Below, one piece after another: positions 8,062 through 15,297 of a stretch of 24,435 nucleotides of DNA. The stretch lies in contig DASSZD010000182.1 in the NCBI GenBank assembly GCA_035702985.1, forward strand, positions 1 through 24,435, given 5' to 3'. This DNA is from JAKAXG01 sp035702985 (GTDB taxonomy: Bacteria; Actinomycetota; Acidimicrobiia; Acidimicrobiales; Palsa-688). Each line of letters begins with the position of its first letter. Position 1 is the stretch's first letter. The notes under the pieces are model-generated. The model searched no databases and was not told the DNA's origin. It saw only the letters and a program-made list of their open reading frames with translations. The translations under genes and the position numbers were made by a program.

Positions 8062-8079
8062 AGCGCCGGCCCGGCAGCT
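8062..8079 (-). terminator. Possible hairpin between the unknown gene and ruvC
   Basis: AGCGCC at 8062-8067 pairs with GGC-A-GCT at 8073-8079 (one bulged base), leaving a 5-base loop. It sits 18 bases past the stop of the gene at 8098-9108 and just before the ruvC -10 box. There is no U-tract, so it is only a candidate for separating the two transcription units. Confidence 0.3.
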
Positions 8080-8097
8080 GGTGGATGTGGGGCCCGA

Positions 8098-9108
8098 TCA
8101 GATCTCGCCGTACACGTTGAACGAACCGGGATGCTGCTTGGCCAGCTTCTTCATGTGCCGGTACTCGCTGACGGTTATGGCCCGGTTCTTGTCGTTCTTG
8201 CCGGACTTGCTCATCTTCTCCAGGCCCTTGTCCTTCCACTGCGGCCCGAGGAGCGGCTTGTAGTCGGGGTCGGCCACGGTGTTGAAGTGGACCATGCCGC
8301 CGAGCACCTTGACCGTGAAGTCCTGGCCCAGCTTGCTGGTGCGGCGGAAGAAGGCCCGGTACACCCATTCGTTGAGGGCGGCCTGCTTGGCCGGGCTCAT
8401 GGCGTCGTAGACGTTCTGCGCCGTGGTCTTGGTGTGGGTGGGGGCCAGGAAGTCGCGGGTTTCCGACGGGGTGAGCCGGTCCGCCTTGGGCTGGTTCGCC
8501 TGAGACTCCTTGCGGTTCTTCTTGAACCGGTCCTTGGTGTTGATCTTGTCCCGGACGAGAGGCCCCGACCTGCTTCCCAGGTCCTCCAGGCCGATGTGGG
8601 CGGCGTGGGCCCTCAGGTAGTCGATCCACAGCTGGATGGAACCCTGGTTGTCGACGGTGTTGAGGGTGGCGTCCATGGTCAGCCCCCAGGCGCCGGTGGA
8701 CGCCAGCTGGGCCCGCACGTCGTAGAGCGCCATGGCCGCCGTCGTGCCCTTGATGATGGCGTTGATGCCGATGGCCCGGTTGTAGTCGTCGATGGTCCGC
8801 AGCCGCTTCCGCTGGTCGTCGCTCAGCCGGCCCTTCGTCTGAGCCCGCGGGATGTTGATGCCGTACAGCAGGTCCGGACTGTCCTCGGCGATGCCGGTCT
8901 GGGGGTCGTTGCCGTACCGCAGGTCCCGCTGCACGACGACGGCTCCCGACGTGACCAGGTTGCAGACCGCCCGGTTGCCGATGGAGCGCTGCAGCTGCTG
9001 CAGGCCCGGGGCACCCCGGGCCGGGGCCTGCCGGTCGGCGGCCGGACGGCGCGCCACCTGCCTGTCGGGCCGGTCGCCGGCCTCCACTTCCGCCCGCCCG
9101 CTGCCCAC
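8098..9108 (-). CDS. Unknown protein with eCIS-associated-type leader motif
   Basis: I do not recognise the main domain. In this 336-residue protein, a disordered Arg/Ala/Pro-rich start (1-35) precedes LQQLQRSIGNRAVCNLV (36-52) and VVVQR (57-61). This matches the LQRxxGNRAVxxLV...QR motif that, from memory, is common near the N-terminus of actinobacterial DUF4157 and other proteins linked to extracellular contractile injection systems. No HExxH is seen, so DUF4157 itself is absent. The middle (100-180) looks alpha-helical. Residues 185-325 are rich in lysine and aromatic residues and basic (KINTKDRFKKNRKE, ITVSEYRHMKKLAKQ). There is no signal peptide and no membrane segment. A TAGCGT box six bases before the GTG marks it as a separate leaderless unit. 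Its lysine- and asparagine-rich composition differs from its neighbours, which suggests later acquisition between yebC and ruvC. No injection-system, toxin or immunity gene is adjacent. Confidence 0.8.
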   Translation of the reverse strand: MGSGRAEVEAGDRPDRQVARRPAADRQAPARGAPGLQQLQRSIGNRAVCNLVTSGAVVVQRDLRYGNDPQTGIAEDSPDLLYGINIPRAQTKGRLSDDQRKRLRTIDDYNRAIGINAIIKGTTAAMALYDVRAQLASTGAWGLTMDATLNTVDNQGSIQLWIDYLRAHAAHIGLEDLGSRSGPLVRDKINTKDRFKKNRKESQANQPKADRLTPSETRDFLAPTHTKTTAQNVYDAMSPAKQAALNEWVYRAFFRRTSKLGQDFTVKVLGGMVHFNTVADPDYKPLLGPQWKDKGLEKMSKSGKNDKNRAITVSEYRHMKKLAKQHPGSFNVYGEI

Positions 9109-9120
9109 GGCGGCACGCTA
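9109..9120 (-). promoter_or_regulatory. Putative leaderless promoter of the unknown gene
   Basis: TAGCGT (9120-9115, minus strand) plus six bases (GCCGCC) leads exactly into the GTG at 9108. It supports both the chosen start and independent transcription from the upstream yebC operon. The -35 region is weak. Confidence 0.6.
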
Positions 9121-9167
9121 CCACCGGGGGTCACGGCGAGGAAGGCCCGGGTGGGCGGGCCGCCCGC

Positions 9168-9917
9168 TCAGGCCTCGACCAGCTCCAGGATGCTGTCGGG
9201 GATGTCGAAGTTGGCGTACACGTTCTGCACGTCGTCGTGATCCTCGAGCAGGTCGACCAGGTGCAGCACCTTCTTGGCATCCGACTCGCTCTGAAGCTCC
9301 ACGGTGGTCGACGACAGCAGGGTCACCTCGGCCGACTCGACCGGCATCCCGGCCTCGTCCAGGGCCGACCGCACCGCCGGCAGGTCGCTGGGCGGGGTGG
9401 TCACCTGCCACTGCTCCCCCGAATCGGAGATGTCCTCGGCGCCGGCGTCGAGAGCCACCAGCATCAGGTCGTCCTCGGCCACGCTCTTGGGGACCAGGAT
9501 CACCCCCTTGCGCTCGAACTGCCAGGACACCGCCCCCGGCTCGGCCATCGACCCCCCGTTCTTGGAGAAGGTGGAGCGGATGTCGGCGCCGGTGCGGTTG
9601 CGGTTGTCGGTGAGGCACTCGACGATCACGGCCACCCCGCTCGGGGCGTAACCCTCGTAGGCCACCTGCTCGTAGCGGACGCCCTCCAGCTCGCCGGTGC
9701 CCCGCTTGATGGCCCGCTCGATGGTGTCGAGCGGTACGGACGCCTCCCGGGCCTTGGCGAACATGGTCCGCAGCGTGGGGTTGGAGTCCGGGTCGCCCCC
9801 GCCCTCCCTGGCCGCCACCTCCACCTGGCGGATGAGCTTGGCGAACAGCTTGCCCCGCGCCTTGTCGGCGGCGCCCTTCTTGTGCTTGATGGTCGCCCAC
9901 TTGCTGTGGCCGGACAT
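9168..9917 (-). CDS. yebC: YebC/PmpR family protein (TACO1-like)
   Basis: The family was long called transcriptional regulators; YebC homologues and mitochondrial TACO1 are now linked to translation, especially of difficult stretches such as polyproline. The 249-residue product begins MSGHSKWATIKHKKGAAD, the family's hallmark start, and contains NPTLRTMFAKAREASVP, YEGYAPSGVAVIVECLTDN and FSKNGGSMAEPGAVSWQF. The ATG at 9915-9917 is fixed by this start and by an ideal AAGAGGAGGAG ribosome-binding site five bases or so upstream; an upstream-extended frame to about 10067 is spurious. It follows pdxT by 23 bp, the same grouping as in mycobacteria. Confidence 0.97.
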   Translation of the reverse strand: MSGHSKWATIKHKKGAADKARGKLFAKLIRQVEVAAREGGGDPDSNPTLRTMFAKAREASVPLDTIERAIKRGTGELEGVRYEQVAYEGYAPSGVAVIVECLTDNRNRTGADIRSTFSKNGGSMAEPGAVSWQFERKGVILVPKSVAEDDLMLVALDAGAEDISDSGEQWQVTTPPSDLPAVRSALDEAGMPVESAEVTLLSSTTVELQSESDAKKVLHLVDLLEDHDDVQNVYANFDIPDSILELVEA

Positions 9918-9920
9918 TGG

Positions 9921-9930
9921 CTCCTCCTCT
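9921..9930 (-). promoter_or_regulatory. Strong ribosome-binding site of yebC
   Basis: The minus strand reads AGAGGAGGAG here, three bases short of the ATG at 9917. It is the best Shine-Dalgarno sequence in the window and decides the yebC start. It stands out because many other genes here have none. Confidence 0.85.
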
Positions 9931-9940
9931 TGGGTTCGGG

Positions 9941-10576
9941 CTAGGACTCGGGGGCGGCGGCGACCGGCTCGGGGCGGGCCGCGCCTTCCAGGAACATACG
10001 GTGCAGGCGGTTGTCGCCGGACAGCTCGGGGTGGAAGGCGGAGACCAGGATGGGCCCCCGCCGGCACAGCACCGGTCGTTCCCGGCCGTCGGAGCCCTCG
10101 ACGGTGGCCAGCACCTCCACTCCGGGGCCGGCCCGCTCGACGACGGGGGCCCGGATGAACACGGCGTGGAACGGCCGGTCCAGCCCCCCCACCTCGAGGT
10201 CGGTCTCGAACGAGTCGATCTGGCGGCCGAAGGCGTTGCGCCGGACGCTTATGTCGATGGCCGACAGGTGGTGCTGGTCGGGGCGGCCGTCGAACACCTC
10301 GTCGGCCAGGAGGATCATGCCGGCGCAGGTGCCGAAGGCCGGCATCCCGGCCCGGAGCCGTTCGGCCACCGGTGCGAGCAGGCCGGAGCTCTCGAGCAGG
10401 AGCGACATGGTGGTCGACTCCCCGCCGGGCAGGACGAGCATGTCCACCCCGTCGAGATCGGACGGGACCCGGACGGCTACCGCCTCCACGCCGAGGGAGG
10501 CGAGAGCCTCAGCGTGCTGCCGGACCGCCCCCTGCAGGGCGAGTATGCCGACTTTCGGACCTGACCCGGGCCTCAC
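9941..10576 (-). CDS. pdxT: Pyridoxal 5'-phosphate synthase glutaminase subunit PdxT
   Basis: PdxT hydrolyses glutamine and passes ammonia to PdxS for vitamin B6 synthesis. The 211-residue protein is a class I amidotransferase with VGILALQGAVRQH (9-21), GGEST (51-55), the nucleophile in FGTCAGM (C84), and the HPE of the catalytic triad near the end (AFHPELSGD). GTG start at 10574-10576, with GGAAGGA about 10 bases upstream as a ribosome-binding site. It lies 57 bp after pdxS and 23 bp before yebC in one operon. The final ~12 residues (Pro/Ala/Glu-rich) extend past the usual end. Confidence 0.97.
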   Translation of the reverse strand: MRPGSGPKVGILALQGAVRQHAEALASLGVEAVAVRVPSDLDGVDMLVLPGGESTTMSLLLESSGLLAPVAERLRAGMPAFGTCAGMILLADEVFDGRPDQHHLSAIDISVRRNAFGRQIDSFETDLEVGGLDRPFHAVFIRAPVVERAGPGVEVLATVEGSDGRERPVLCRRGPILVSAFHPELSGDNRLHRMFLEGAARPEPVAAAPES

Positions 10577-10633
10577 CTGGCGGAATCCTTCCCACGGCGC
10601 CCCATCCTACCGGCCGCTGAGGATCGGCCGGAC

Positions 10634-11530
10634 CTACCAGCCCCGGTCGGCCAGCCTGGTCTCCACCTGGCTGGACTCCTGGCCCCGCATGGCCTCACCC
10701 AGGCCGCGGCTGACCTTGGCCACGATCTCGGGATCCTTGTAGTGGGTCGTGGCCTCCACGATGGCCCGGGCGAAACGGGCCGGGTCGGTGCTCTTGAAGA
10801 TGCCGCTGCCCACGAAGCAGGCCTCCGCCCCGAGCTGCATGACCAGGGCCGCGTCAGCCGGGGTGGCGATCCCGCCGGCGCAGAACAACGGCACCGGCAG
10901 CTCCCCGGTCTCGGCCAGCTCCTTGACCAGGGTCACGGGGGCCTGGAGCTGCTTCGCCCACTGGTACACCTCGGCCGAGTCGGCCTGGGTGATCCTGGCG
11001 ATGTCACCCCGGATGGACCGCAGGTGACGGACGGCCTCCTTGATGTCGCCGGTGCCGGCCTCGCCCTTGGAGCGGATCATGGCGGCGCCCTCCGAGATAC
11101 GCCGCAGAGCCTCGCCCAGGTTGGTGGCCCCGCACACGAAGGGGATGGTGAACGCCCACTTGTCGATGTGGTGCAGCTCGTCGGCGGGGGTCAACACCTC
11201 GCTCTCGTCGATGTAGTCGACGCCCAGGGCCTGCAGGACCTGGGCCTCGGCGAAATGCCCGATCCGGGCCTTGGCCATCACCGGGATGGACACGACCGCC
11301 TTGATCCCCTCGATGAGGGCCGGGTCGCTCATCCGGGCCACCCCGCCGTCGCGGCGGATGTCGGCGGGCACCCGCTCCAGGGCCATGACCGCCACCGCTC
11401 CCGAGTCCTCGGCGATCCGGGCCTGCTCGGCGGTGACGACGTCCATGATCACGCCGCCTTTGAGCATGTCGGCCATACCCCGCTTGACGAGGTCTGTGCC
11501 GGTGACGCGGGGGTTCTCGGGGGTAGCCAT
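10634..11530 (-). CDS. pdxS: Pyridoxal 5'-phosphate synthase lyase subunit PdxS
   Basis: PdxS builds PLP from ribose 5-phosphate, glyceraldehyde 3-phosphate and ammonia from PdxT. The 298-residue (beta/alpha)8 protein keeps the Schiff-base lysine in PVMAKARIGH (K87) and the second active-site lysine in RSKGEAGTGD (K155). MLKGGVIMDVVTAEQA and the C-terminal ESSQVETRLADRGW are typical. The ATG at 11528-11530 is preceded by no Shine-Dalgarno but by TACAAT at the exact distance for a leaderless message, so a 5' regulatory RNA is ruled out if that promoter is used. It is the first gene of pdxS-pdxT-yebC. Confidence 0.98.
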   Translation of the reverse strand: MATPENPRVTGTDLVKRGMADMLKGGVIMDVVTAEQARIAEDSGAVAVMALERVPADIRRDGGVARMSDPALIEGIKAVVSIPVMAKARIGHFAEAQVLQALGVDYIDESEVLTPADELHHIDKWAFTIPFVCGATNLGEALRRISEGAAMIRSKGEAGTGDIKEAVRHLRSIRGDIARITQADSAEVYQWAKQLQAPVTLVKELAETGELPVPLFCAGGIATPADAALVMQLGAEACFVGSGIFKSTDPARFARAIVEATTHYKDPEIVAKVSRGLGEAMRGQESSQVETRLADRGW

Positions 11531-11542
11531 ACCGACATTGTA
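11531..11542 (-). promoter_or_regulatory. Putative leaderless promoter of pdxS
   Basis: TACAAT (11542-11537, minus strand) is close to the -10 consensus TATAAT and is followed by six bases (GTCGGT) and the ATG. Transcription should start at the A of the start codon. No good -35 is seen. Confidence 0.7.
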
Positions 11543-11590
11543 CGGTCGGGCGGCCCGGGCGGATCGGGGGTTATCCGGCCCTCCCGGGGC

Positions 11591-12310
11591 TCACAGCTCC
11601 CGCAGCGCCTCCACCCGGTCGTGGAGGGCCAGGCGGCCCGGGCCGGGGGCGGACGGCGCCGGCCGGGGGTCGGCCAGCCACAGGTGGGCCATCCAGTCCG
11701 GCTGGCCGGCCACCGCCGGGCCTTTGCGCTCGATCTTCTCGAGGGCCGCCGCCAGCCCCGGCGGGTAGCGGGTCAGCGACACCGCCCCCTGGTCGGCGCA
11801 GGCGTCGTGGTCGGCCCGGACGGCCAGCGACCGGCCCACCCCGAAGGTGGCGGCCAGGACCGTCGCCGGGGCGGTCTCCTGGTGGCGGATCAGGTAGATC
11901 TCCTCGGCCAGGACCGCTTCCAGCTCGATGCGGTCCAGTTCGGCCAGGAGGCCGGACGTGACGGCCAGCACCGCGTTCGAGGCCGAGGTGCCGAACGCCG
12001 CGGCGTTGAGCCCGGGGCTGTCCACCACGACCACCCGGGGGTGGCGTACGCCGGCGGCGGTGATCAGCCCGTCGACCAGGTTGAGCAGCCGGGCGTCGGT
12101 GCGGGGATCAGCCGGGCGGCCGGCCAGCCGGGCCAGGATGCGCCGCTCGCCGTCCAGGCGGGCCCAGCCGGCCAGCGCCGCCCCGACGGCCACGAAAACC
12201 ACCAGCCCGGCGATCCAGCCGACGCTGAACAGCAGGATCAGCCCGATCACCACTGCGGGCGCGCCGGCGAAGACGGCAAGGGTGACCAGAGCGCGATAGG
12301 TGGGCGTCAT
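11591..12310 (-). CDS. M48-like membrane protein, catalytically degenerate
   Basis: The 239-residue protein has two N-terminal membrane segments (about 10-30 and 31-48) followed by an HtpX/M48-type domain: NAAAFGTSASNAVLAVTSGLL (102-122) and LEAVLA (130-135) fit the family closely. Where M48 enzymes have HExxH, this one reads EEIYL (136-140), losing both zinc histidines. The third-ligand region is DACAD (169-173) instead of ExxAD. TRYPPGL and a C-terminal LHDRVEAL remain. I infer a folded pseudo-peptidase rather than a pseudogene, as the frame is intact. The ATG has no ribosome-binding site and overlaps a 7-codon upstream frame. It lies between pimA and pdxS, where M. tuberculosis has other genes. 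A binding or regulatory role is possible but unproven. Confidence 0.85.
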   Translation of the reverse strand: MTPTYRALVTLAVFAGAPAVVIGLILLFSVGWIAGLVVFVAVGAALAGWARLDGERRILARLAGRPADPRTDARLLNLVDGLITAAGVRHPRVVVVDSPGLNAAAFGTSASNAVLAVTSGLLAELDRIELEAVLAEEIYLIRHQETAPATVLAATFGVGRSLAVRADHDACADQGAVSLTRYPPGLAAALEKIERKGPAVAGQPDWMAHLWLADPRPAPSAPGPGRLALHDRVEALREL

Positions 12311-12330
12311 CGGCGGCCGGGGAGGTCCAT
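12307..12330 (-). CDS. Possible 7-codon upstream reading frame (MDLPGRR)
   Basis: The minus strand reads ATG-GAC-CTC-CCC-GGC-CGC-CGA-TGA, and its stop overlaps the ATG of the M48-like gene as ATGA. It lies about 10 bases past a TAGCTT box (12346-12341), so the message would start close to it. The downstream start has no Shine-Dalgarno, so re-initiation after this frame is plausible. A frame this short can occur by chance. Confidence 0.3.
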   Translation of the reverse strand: MDLPGRR

Positions 12331-12334
12331 CAGG

Positions 12335-12346
12335 GACGAGAAGCTA
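12335..12346 (-). promoter_or_regulatory. Possible promoter of the M48-like gene
   Basis: TAGCTT (12346-12341, minus strand) lies in the 71-bp gap after pimA and would start transcription near 12334, leaving a leader of about 24 bases. The box also sits inside a small palindrome GAAGCTACTTC (12340-12350), which could be chance. Confidence 0.3.
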
Positions 12347-12381
12347 CTTCCTCGGACCGGGGGGCCGGAAGTCCGCCCGGC

Positions 12382-13464
12382 TCACGCCCGGTGCACACGG
12401 CGGGCCCGGTCGTACAGCTCCAGGTACCTGGAGGCCAGGCTGTCCATCGAGAAGGTGGCGGCCCTGGCCGCGCCCCGCTCGATCATCTCCTGCTCCTCGG
12501 CCCCGCCGGCGAGGGCGGCGTCCAGGGCCTTGGCCAGAGCGTCGGAGTCGCCGGGGGGCACCATGCGGGCCTCGGCGCCGGGGCGGGCCACGTGGCGGTA
12601 GCCGGTGATGTCGGACGCCACCACCGGGGTGCGGGCGGCCATCCCCTCGAGCAGGACCACCCCGAAGCTCTCGCCGTGCAGTGACGGCACGCACAGCACG
12701 TGGCAGCCCCGGATCCGGCGGACCTTCTCGTCCTCGGTGATCGGCCCCAGCCACTGCACCCTGGGGTCGGCGGCCGTGGACCGCTTCAGGCGGTCGGTCT
12801 CCGGGCCTTGCCCAGCCACCCAGAGCCGCACGTCCGATCCCAGCAGGTCCATGGCGTCGAGCAGCACGCTCAATCCCTTGCGGGGTTCGTGGCGGCCCAC
12901 GAACAGGATGGTGGGCCGGTCGGTGGGCCACGGGTCGCCGCGCTGGTAGCGCTCGATGTCGATCCCGTTCCACACCAGCTCGTACTCCCCGCCGAGGGCT
13001 TCGGCGGCGGTGGCCCGGGCCTCCTCGGACACGGCGGCCCGGACGTCGAGGTTGCCGGCCCCCCAGCGGACCAGGGGTCCCAGCACCCGCAGCCAGGTGC
13101 TGTGACCGGAGCGGTGGAACGTGCCGACCTCGGGTCCGCCGCCGGCGACCAGGGCGGTGAGCGACGGGCCCGGGGCGAACGGTTCGTGGACGTGGATGAC
13201 GTCGAAGTCCTCGTCGCGCAGGGCCCGGATGGTCCGCAGGGAGGCTGACGGGTCGGGGGCGATGGCCGCCACCGAGCCGTTGTTGGCCGTGGGGATGGAG
13301 TTGCCCAGCGGGATCACCGACGGGTCGGGGGGCGGGCCGTCGCAGGGGCCGAGGATGCGGGCGTCGACCCGCTGGCGCTGCAGGGCCCGCCCCAGGCCCA
13401 GCACCTGTCCCTGGACCCCACCTGGGAGGGTCAGACTGTAGGGGCACACGATTCCCACCCGCAC
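12382..13464 (-). CDS. pimA: GDP-mannose:phosphatidylinositol mannosyltransferase, PimA-like
   Basis: PimA adds the first mannose to phosphatidylinositol on the inner face of the membrane, starting synthesis of PIMs and lipoglycans. The 360-residue GT-B, GT4-family protein starts MRVGIVCPYSLTLPGGVQGQ, nearly the mycobacterial PimA pattern with the GGVQ loop (15-18). It continues with VIHVHEPFAPGPS, GTFHRSGHST, LFVGRHEPRKGLSVLLDAM and the donor-site GESFGVVLLEGMA (EX7E type). The position directly after the acyltransferase and pgsA supports PimA over other GT4 enzymes. The GTG start is two bases after the upstream stop and has TAGCCT six bases before it, so it may also be transcribed alone. 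Confidence 0.92.
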   Translation of the reverse strand: MRVGIVCPYSLTLPGGVQGQVLGLGRALQRQRVDARILGPCDGPPPDPSVIPLGNSIPTANNGSVAAIAPDPSASLRTIRALRDEDFDVIHVHEPFAPGPSLTALVAGGGPEVGTFHRSGHSTWLRVLGPLVRWGAGNLDVRAAVSEEARATAAEALGGEYELVWNGIDIERYQRGDPWPTDRPTILFVGRHEPRKGLSVLLDAMDLLGSDVRLWVAGQGPETDRLKRSTAADPRVQWLGPITEDEKVRRIRGCHVLCVPSLHGESFGVVLLEGMAARTPVVASDITGYRHVARPGAEARMVPPGDSDALAKALDAALAGGAEEQEMIERGAARAATFSMDSLASRYLELYDRARRVHRA

Positions 13465-13476
13465 TCCTACAGGCTA
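13465..13476 (-). promoter_or_regulatory. Possible internal leaderless promoter of pimA
   Basis: TAGCCT (13476-13471, minus strand), six bases (GTAGGA), then GTG. The box lies inside the last codons of the acyltransferase gene, and GTAGGA can also act as a weak ribosome-binding site, so this match is less certain than those in true intergenic gaps. Confidence 0.4.
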
Positions 13477-14432
13477 CTGCGCTCCCCCGGCGATCCCGGC
13501 GGGCCGAGGTCGCTCGGCCAGTTCGGTTGCATCAGGTGCCACTGGGTCGGGGCCCGGATGACCAGCGTCTCGAACGCCCGGGCCAGGTCCTGGGTGACCC
13601 GTTGCACGTCCTCGCGCAGGCCGTCGGTGCGGGTGGTGTCGATCGGGGGGAGGACCAGCCCGTGATGGGCGTCGGTGGCCGGTTCGAAGTACACCGCCGC
13701 CGGCAGCAGGGTGGCCCCGGTCCGCAGGGCCAGCATGGCCGGCCCGGCCGGCAGCCCGGTGCGCTCGGCGAAGAACTCCACGTCCACCCCCGACGTGCCC
13801 GGCAGGAGCCGGTCGGACAGGAGGCACAGCACGTGGTTGTCGGCCAGAGCGGCCCGGCACCGGGTGGCGGCGTCCGGGCCGGCGGGGATCACCTGCATGC
13901 CGAGCTGCTCCCGGAACCCGACGAACCAGTCGAACAGGTCGGGCGGCTCGAGGCGCTCCACCACCACGCTCATCTTGTGCCCGGTGAGGGCCAGGTGGGT
14001 CCCGGCCCACTCCCAGCCGCCCAGATGGGGCAGGGCCAGGATGGTCCCCCGGCCGGCCGCCTCGGACTGCTCGATGTAGCCGAAGTTCTCGTAGCGGATA
14101 CCCGCCGCGATCTCCCCGGTGGACAGGGCGGGCAGGCGCAGGCTCTCGGCCCAGTAGCGGGCGTAGGAGGCGAAGGTCTGGTCGACCAGCCGGCCCAGGG
14201 TGGCGCGGTCCGGACGCGATCCGAGGACCCGGGTCAGGTGGCGGCCCACCAGGCGGCGCCGTTCGGCCCACGAACCCCGCCCCGGGAGGTGGGGCTGGCG
14301 GGAGATCAGTACCGCCGCTCCCTCCGCCACCCCCCGGGCCATGGGCGCCGGGAGGTGGGTGGCGGCGGACCGGCCCAGGCGCATGGCCAGAAGGGCGGTC
14401 GAGGGCCGGCCCGGCCCGGAGATGCTCAGCAC
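13467..14432 (-). CDS. Phosphatidylinositol mannoside acyltransferase, PatA-like
   Basis: The 321-residue protein belongs to the LpxL/HtrB/PatA acyltransferase superfamily. In actinobacteria PatA acylates the PimA-added mannose of PIM at the cytoplasmic membrane. The catalytic Hx4E is visible in LPHLGGWEWAG (H136, E141). Downstream LLSDRLLPGTSGVDVEFFAERTGLPAGPAMLALRTGA matches the acceptor/CoA region of the family. The N-terminus has a weakly hydrophobic stretch that could associate with the membrane. GTG start at 14430-14432, 37 bp after pgsA, with GGGAG about 12 bases upstream. The order pgsA-patA-pimA is that of M. tuberculosis Rv2612c-Rv2611c-Rv2610c, which supports the specific role. Confidence 0.9.
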   Translation of the reverse strand: MLSISGPGRPSTALLAMRLGRSAATHLPAPMARGVAEGAAVLISRQPHLPGRGSWAERRRLVGRHLTRVLGSRPDRATLGRLVDQTFASYARYWAESLRLPALSTGEIAAGIRYENFGYIEQSEAAGRGTILALPHLGGWEWAGTHLALTGHKMSVVVERLEPPDLFDWFVGFREQLGMQVIPAGPDAATRCRAALADNHVLCLLSDRLLPGTSGVDVEFFAERTGLPAGPAMLALRTGATLLPAAVYFEPATDAHHGLVLPPIDTTRTDGLREDVQRVTQDLARAFETLVIRAPTQWHLMQPNWPSDLGPPGSPGERSSL

Positions 14433-14469
14433 CGGCTGTCAGGGCTCCCGGGCAGGCGATACCGCCCGG

Positions 14470-15297
14470 TCAGGGCCGGCGCGACCCGGACCGCCGGCGG
14501 GGGGCGCCGGACTCGTGGTCGGCCAGGCGGGCCCGGCGCCGTTCCTGCCAGCGGGCGGCGGCCGAGGCGGGCCGGGCCCGCTCCCCGTAGCCCTCGCGCG
14601 GGGGCAACCAGCCGTTCGTCTCCCGCCAGGCCCGCCACCGGGCGGAAACCGGCCCGGCCTCGTAGCCGGCCCGGCGGACGAAGATCCTCCGCTCGGCCGG
14701 CGGGGGCCGGTGGCCGGCCGCGTTCGCCTGCTTCCAGACCTTGACGAAGCGCTGCACCGCGGTGACGGCGGTGAGAGTCAGCATCAGCCACAGCAGCGGG
14801 ATCATCATGAAGCTGAAGGCGATGGAGGCGCAGATCACCACGATGCGCTCGGCCCGCTCCATCAGGCCGCCCTTGGCGTCGAAGCCCAGGGACTCGGCCT
14901 TCGCCCGCTCGTAGGAGATGATGAGCGACAGGCCCAGCACGGCCACCGGCAGCATGAAGACGTGGCCCCGGTGGGTGTCCTGCAGGTACCACGCCAGGGC
15001 TCCCAGGATCAGGGTGTCGGTCACCCGGTCGGCCACCGAGTCGAAGAAGGCGCCGCGTACGCTGGCCCGGCCCGAGGCCTTGGCCAGCGCCCCGTCCAGC
15101 AGGTCGGGCACGGCCGAGCCGATCAGCAGCGCCAGGCCGAGCCCGAGGCGGCCCGTGGCGATGGCCCAGGCGGCCGGTACGGCCAGCACCAACCCCAGTC
15201 CGGTCAGGTGGTCCGGGGCCAGGCCTGTGGATCGCAGGGCGCCTGCCACGGGCTTGGTTATCCGGTCCACGCCCGCCCGAAAACGTCCGTCAAACAA
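14470..15297 (-). CDS. pgsA: CDP-alcohol phosphatidyltransferase, probable PI-phosphate synthase
   Basis: It probably joins CDP-diacylglycerol and inositol phosphate to make phosphatidylinositol phosphate, the lipid used by PimA. In 275 residues the CDP-alcohol motif is D65-x2-D68-G69-x2-A72-K73-x8-G82-x3-D86-x3-D90; all four metal-binding aspartates are kept, but the usual Arg after the Ala is Lys. About six membrane segments fill residues 30-185. The last 75 residues are a basic, Arg/Pro-rich cytoplasmic tail. The start is TTG at 15295-15297, because an in-frame TAG lies two codons upstream; GAGGAG 10 bases before it is the ribosome-binding site. A phosphatidylglycerophosphate synthase is the alternative, but the neighbours favour PIP synthase. 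Confidence 0.9.
   Translation of the reverse strand: MFDGRFRAGVDRITKPVAGALRSTGLAPDHLTGLGLVLAVPAAWAIATGRLGLGLALLIGSAVPDLLDGALAKASGRASVRGAFFDSVADRVTDTLILGALAWYLQDTHRGHVFMLPVAVLGLSLIISYERAKAESLGFDAKGGLMERAERIVVICASIAFSFMMIPLLWLMLTLTAVTAVQRFVKVWKQANAAGHRPPPAERRIFVRRAGYEAGPVSARWRAWRETNGWLPPREGYGERARPASAAARWQERRRARLADHESGAPRRRSGSRRP

Noticed and set aside
9168..10067. An extended YebC starting at 10067
   Set aside because: The first 50 codons overlap the 3' end of pdxT; MSGHSKW at 9917 with a strong ribosome-binding site is the family start.
11531..11590. A PLP riboswitch or PdxR site before pdxS
   Set aside because: The gap is 60 bp and the likely message starts at the ATG, leaving no room for a leader RNA; no repeated operator words were seen.
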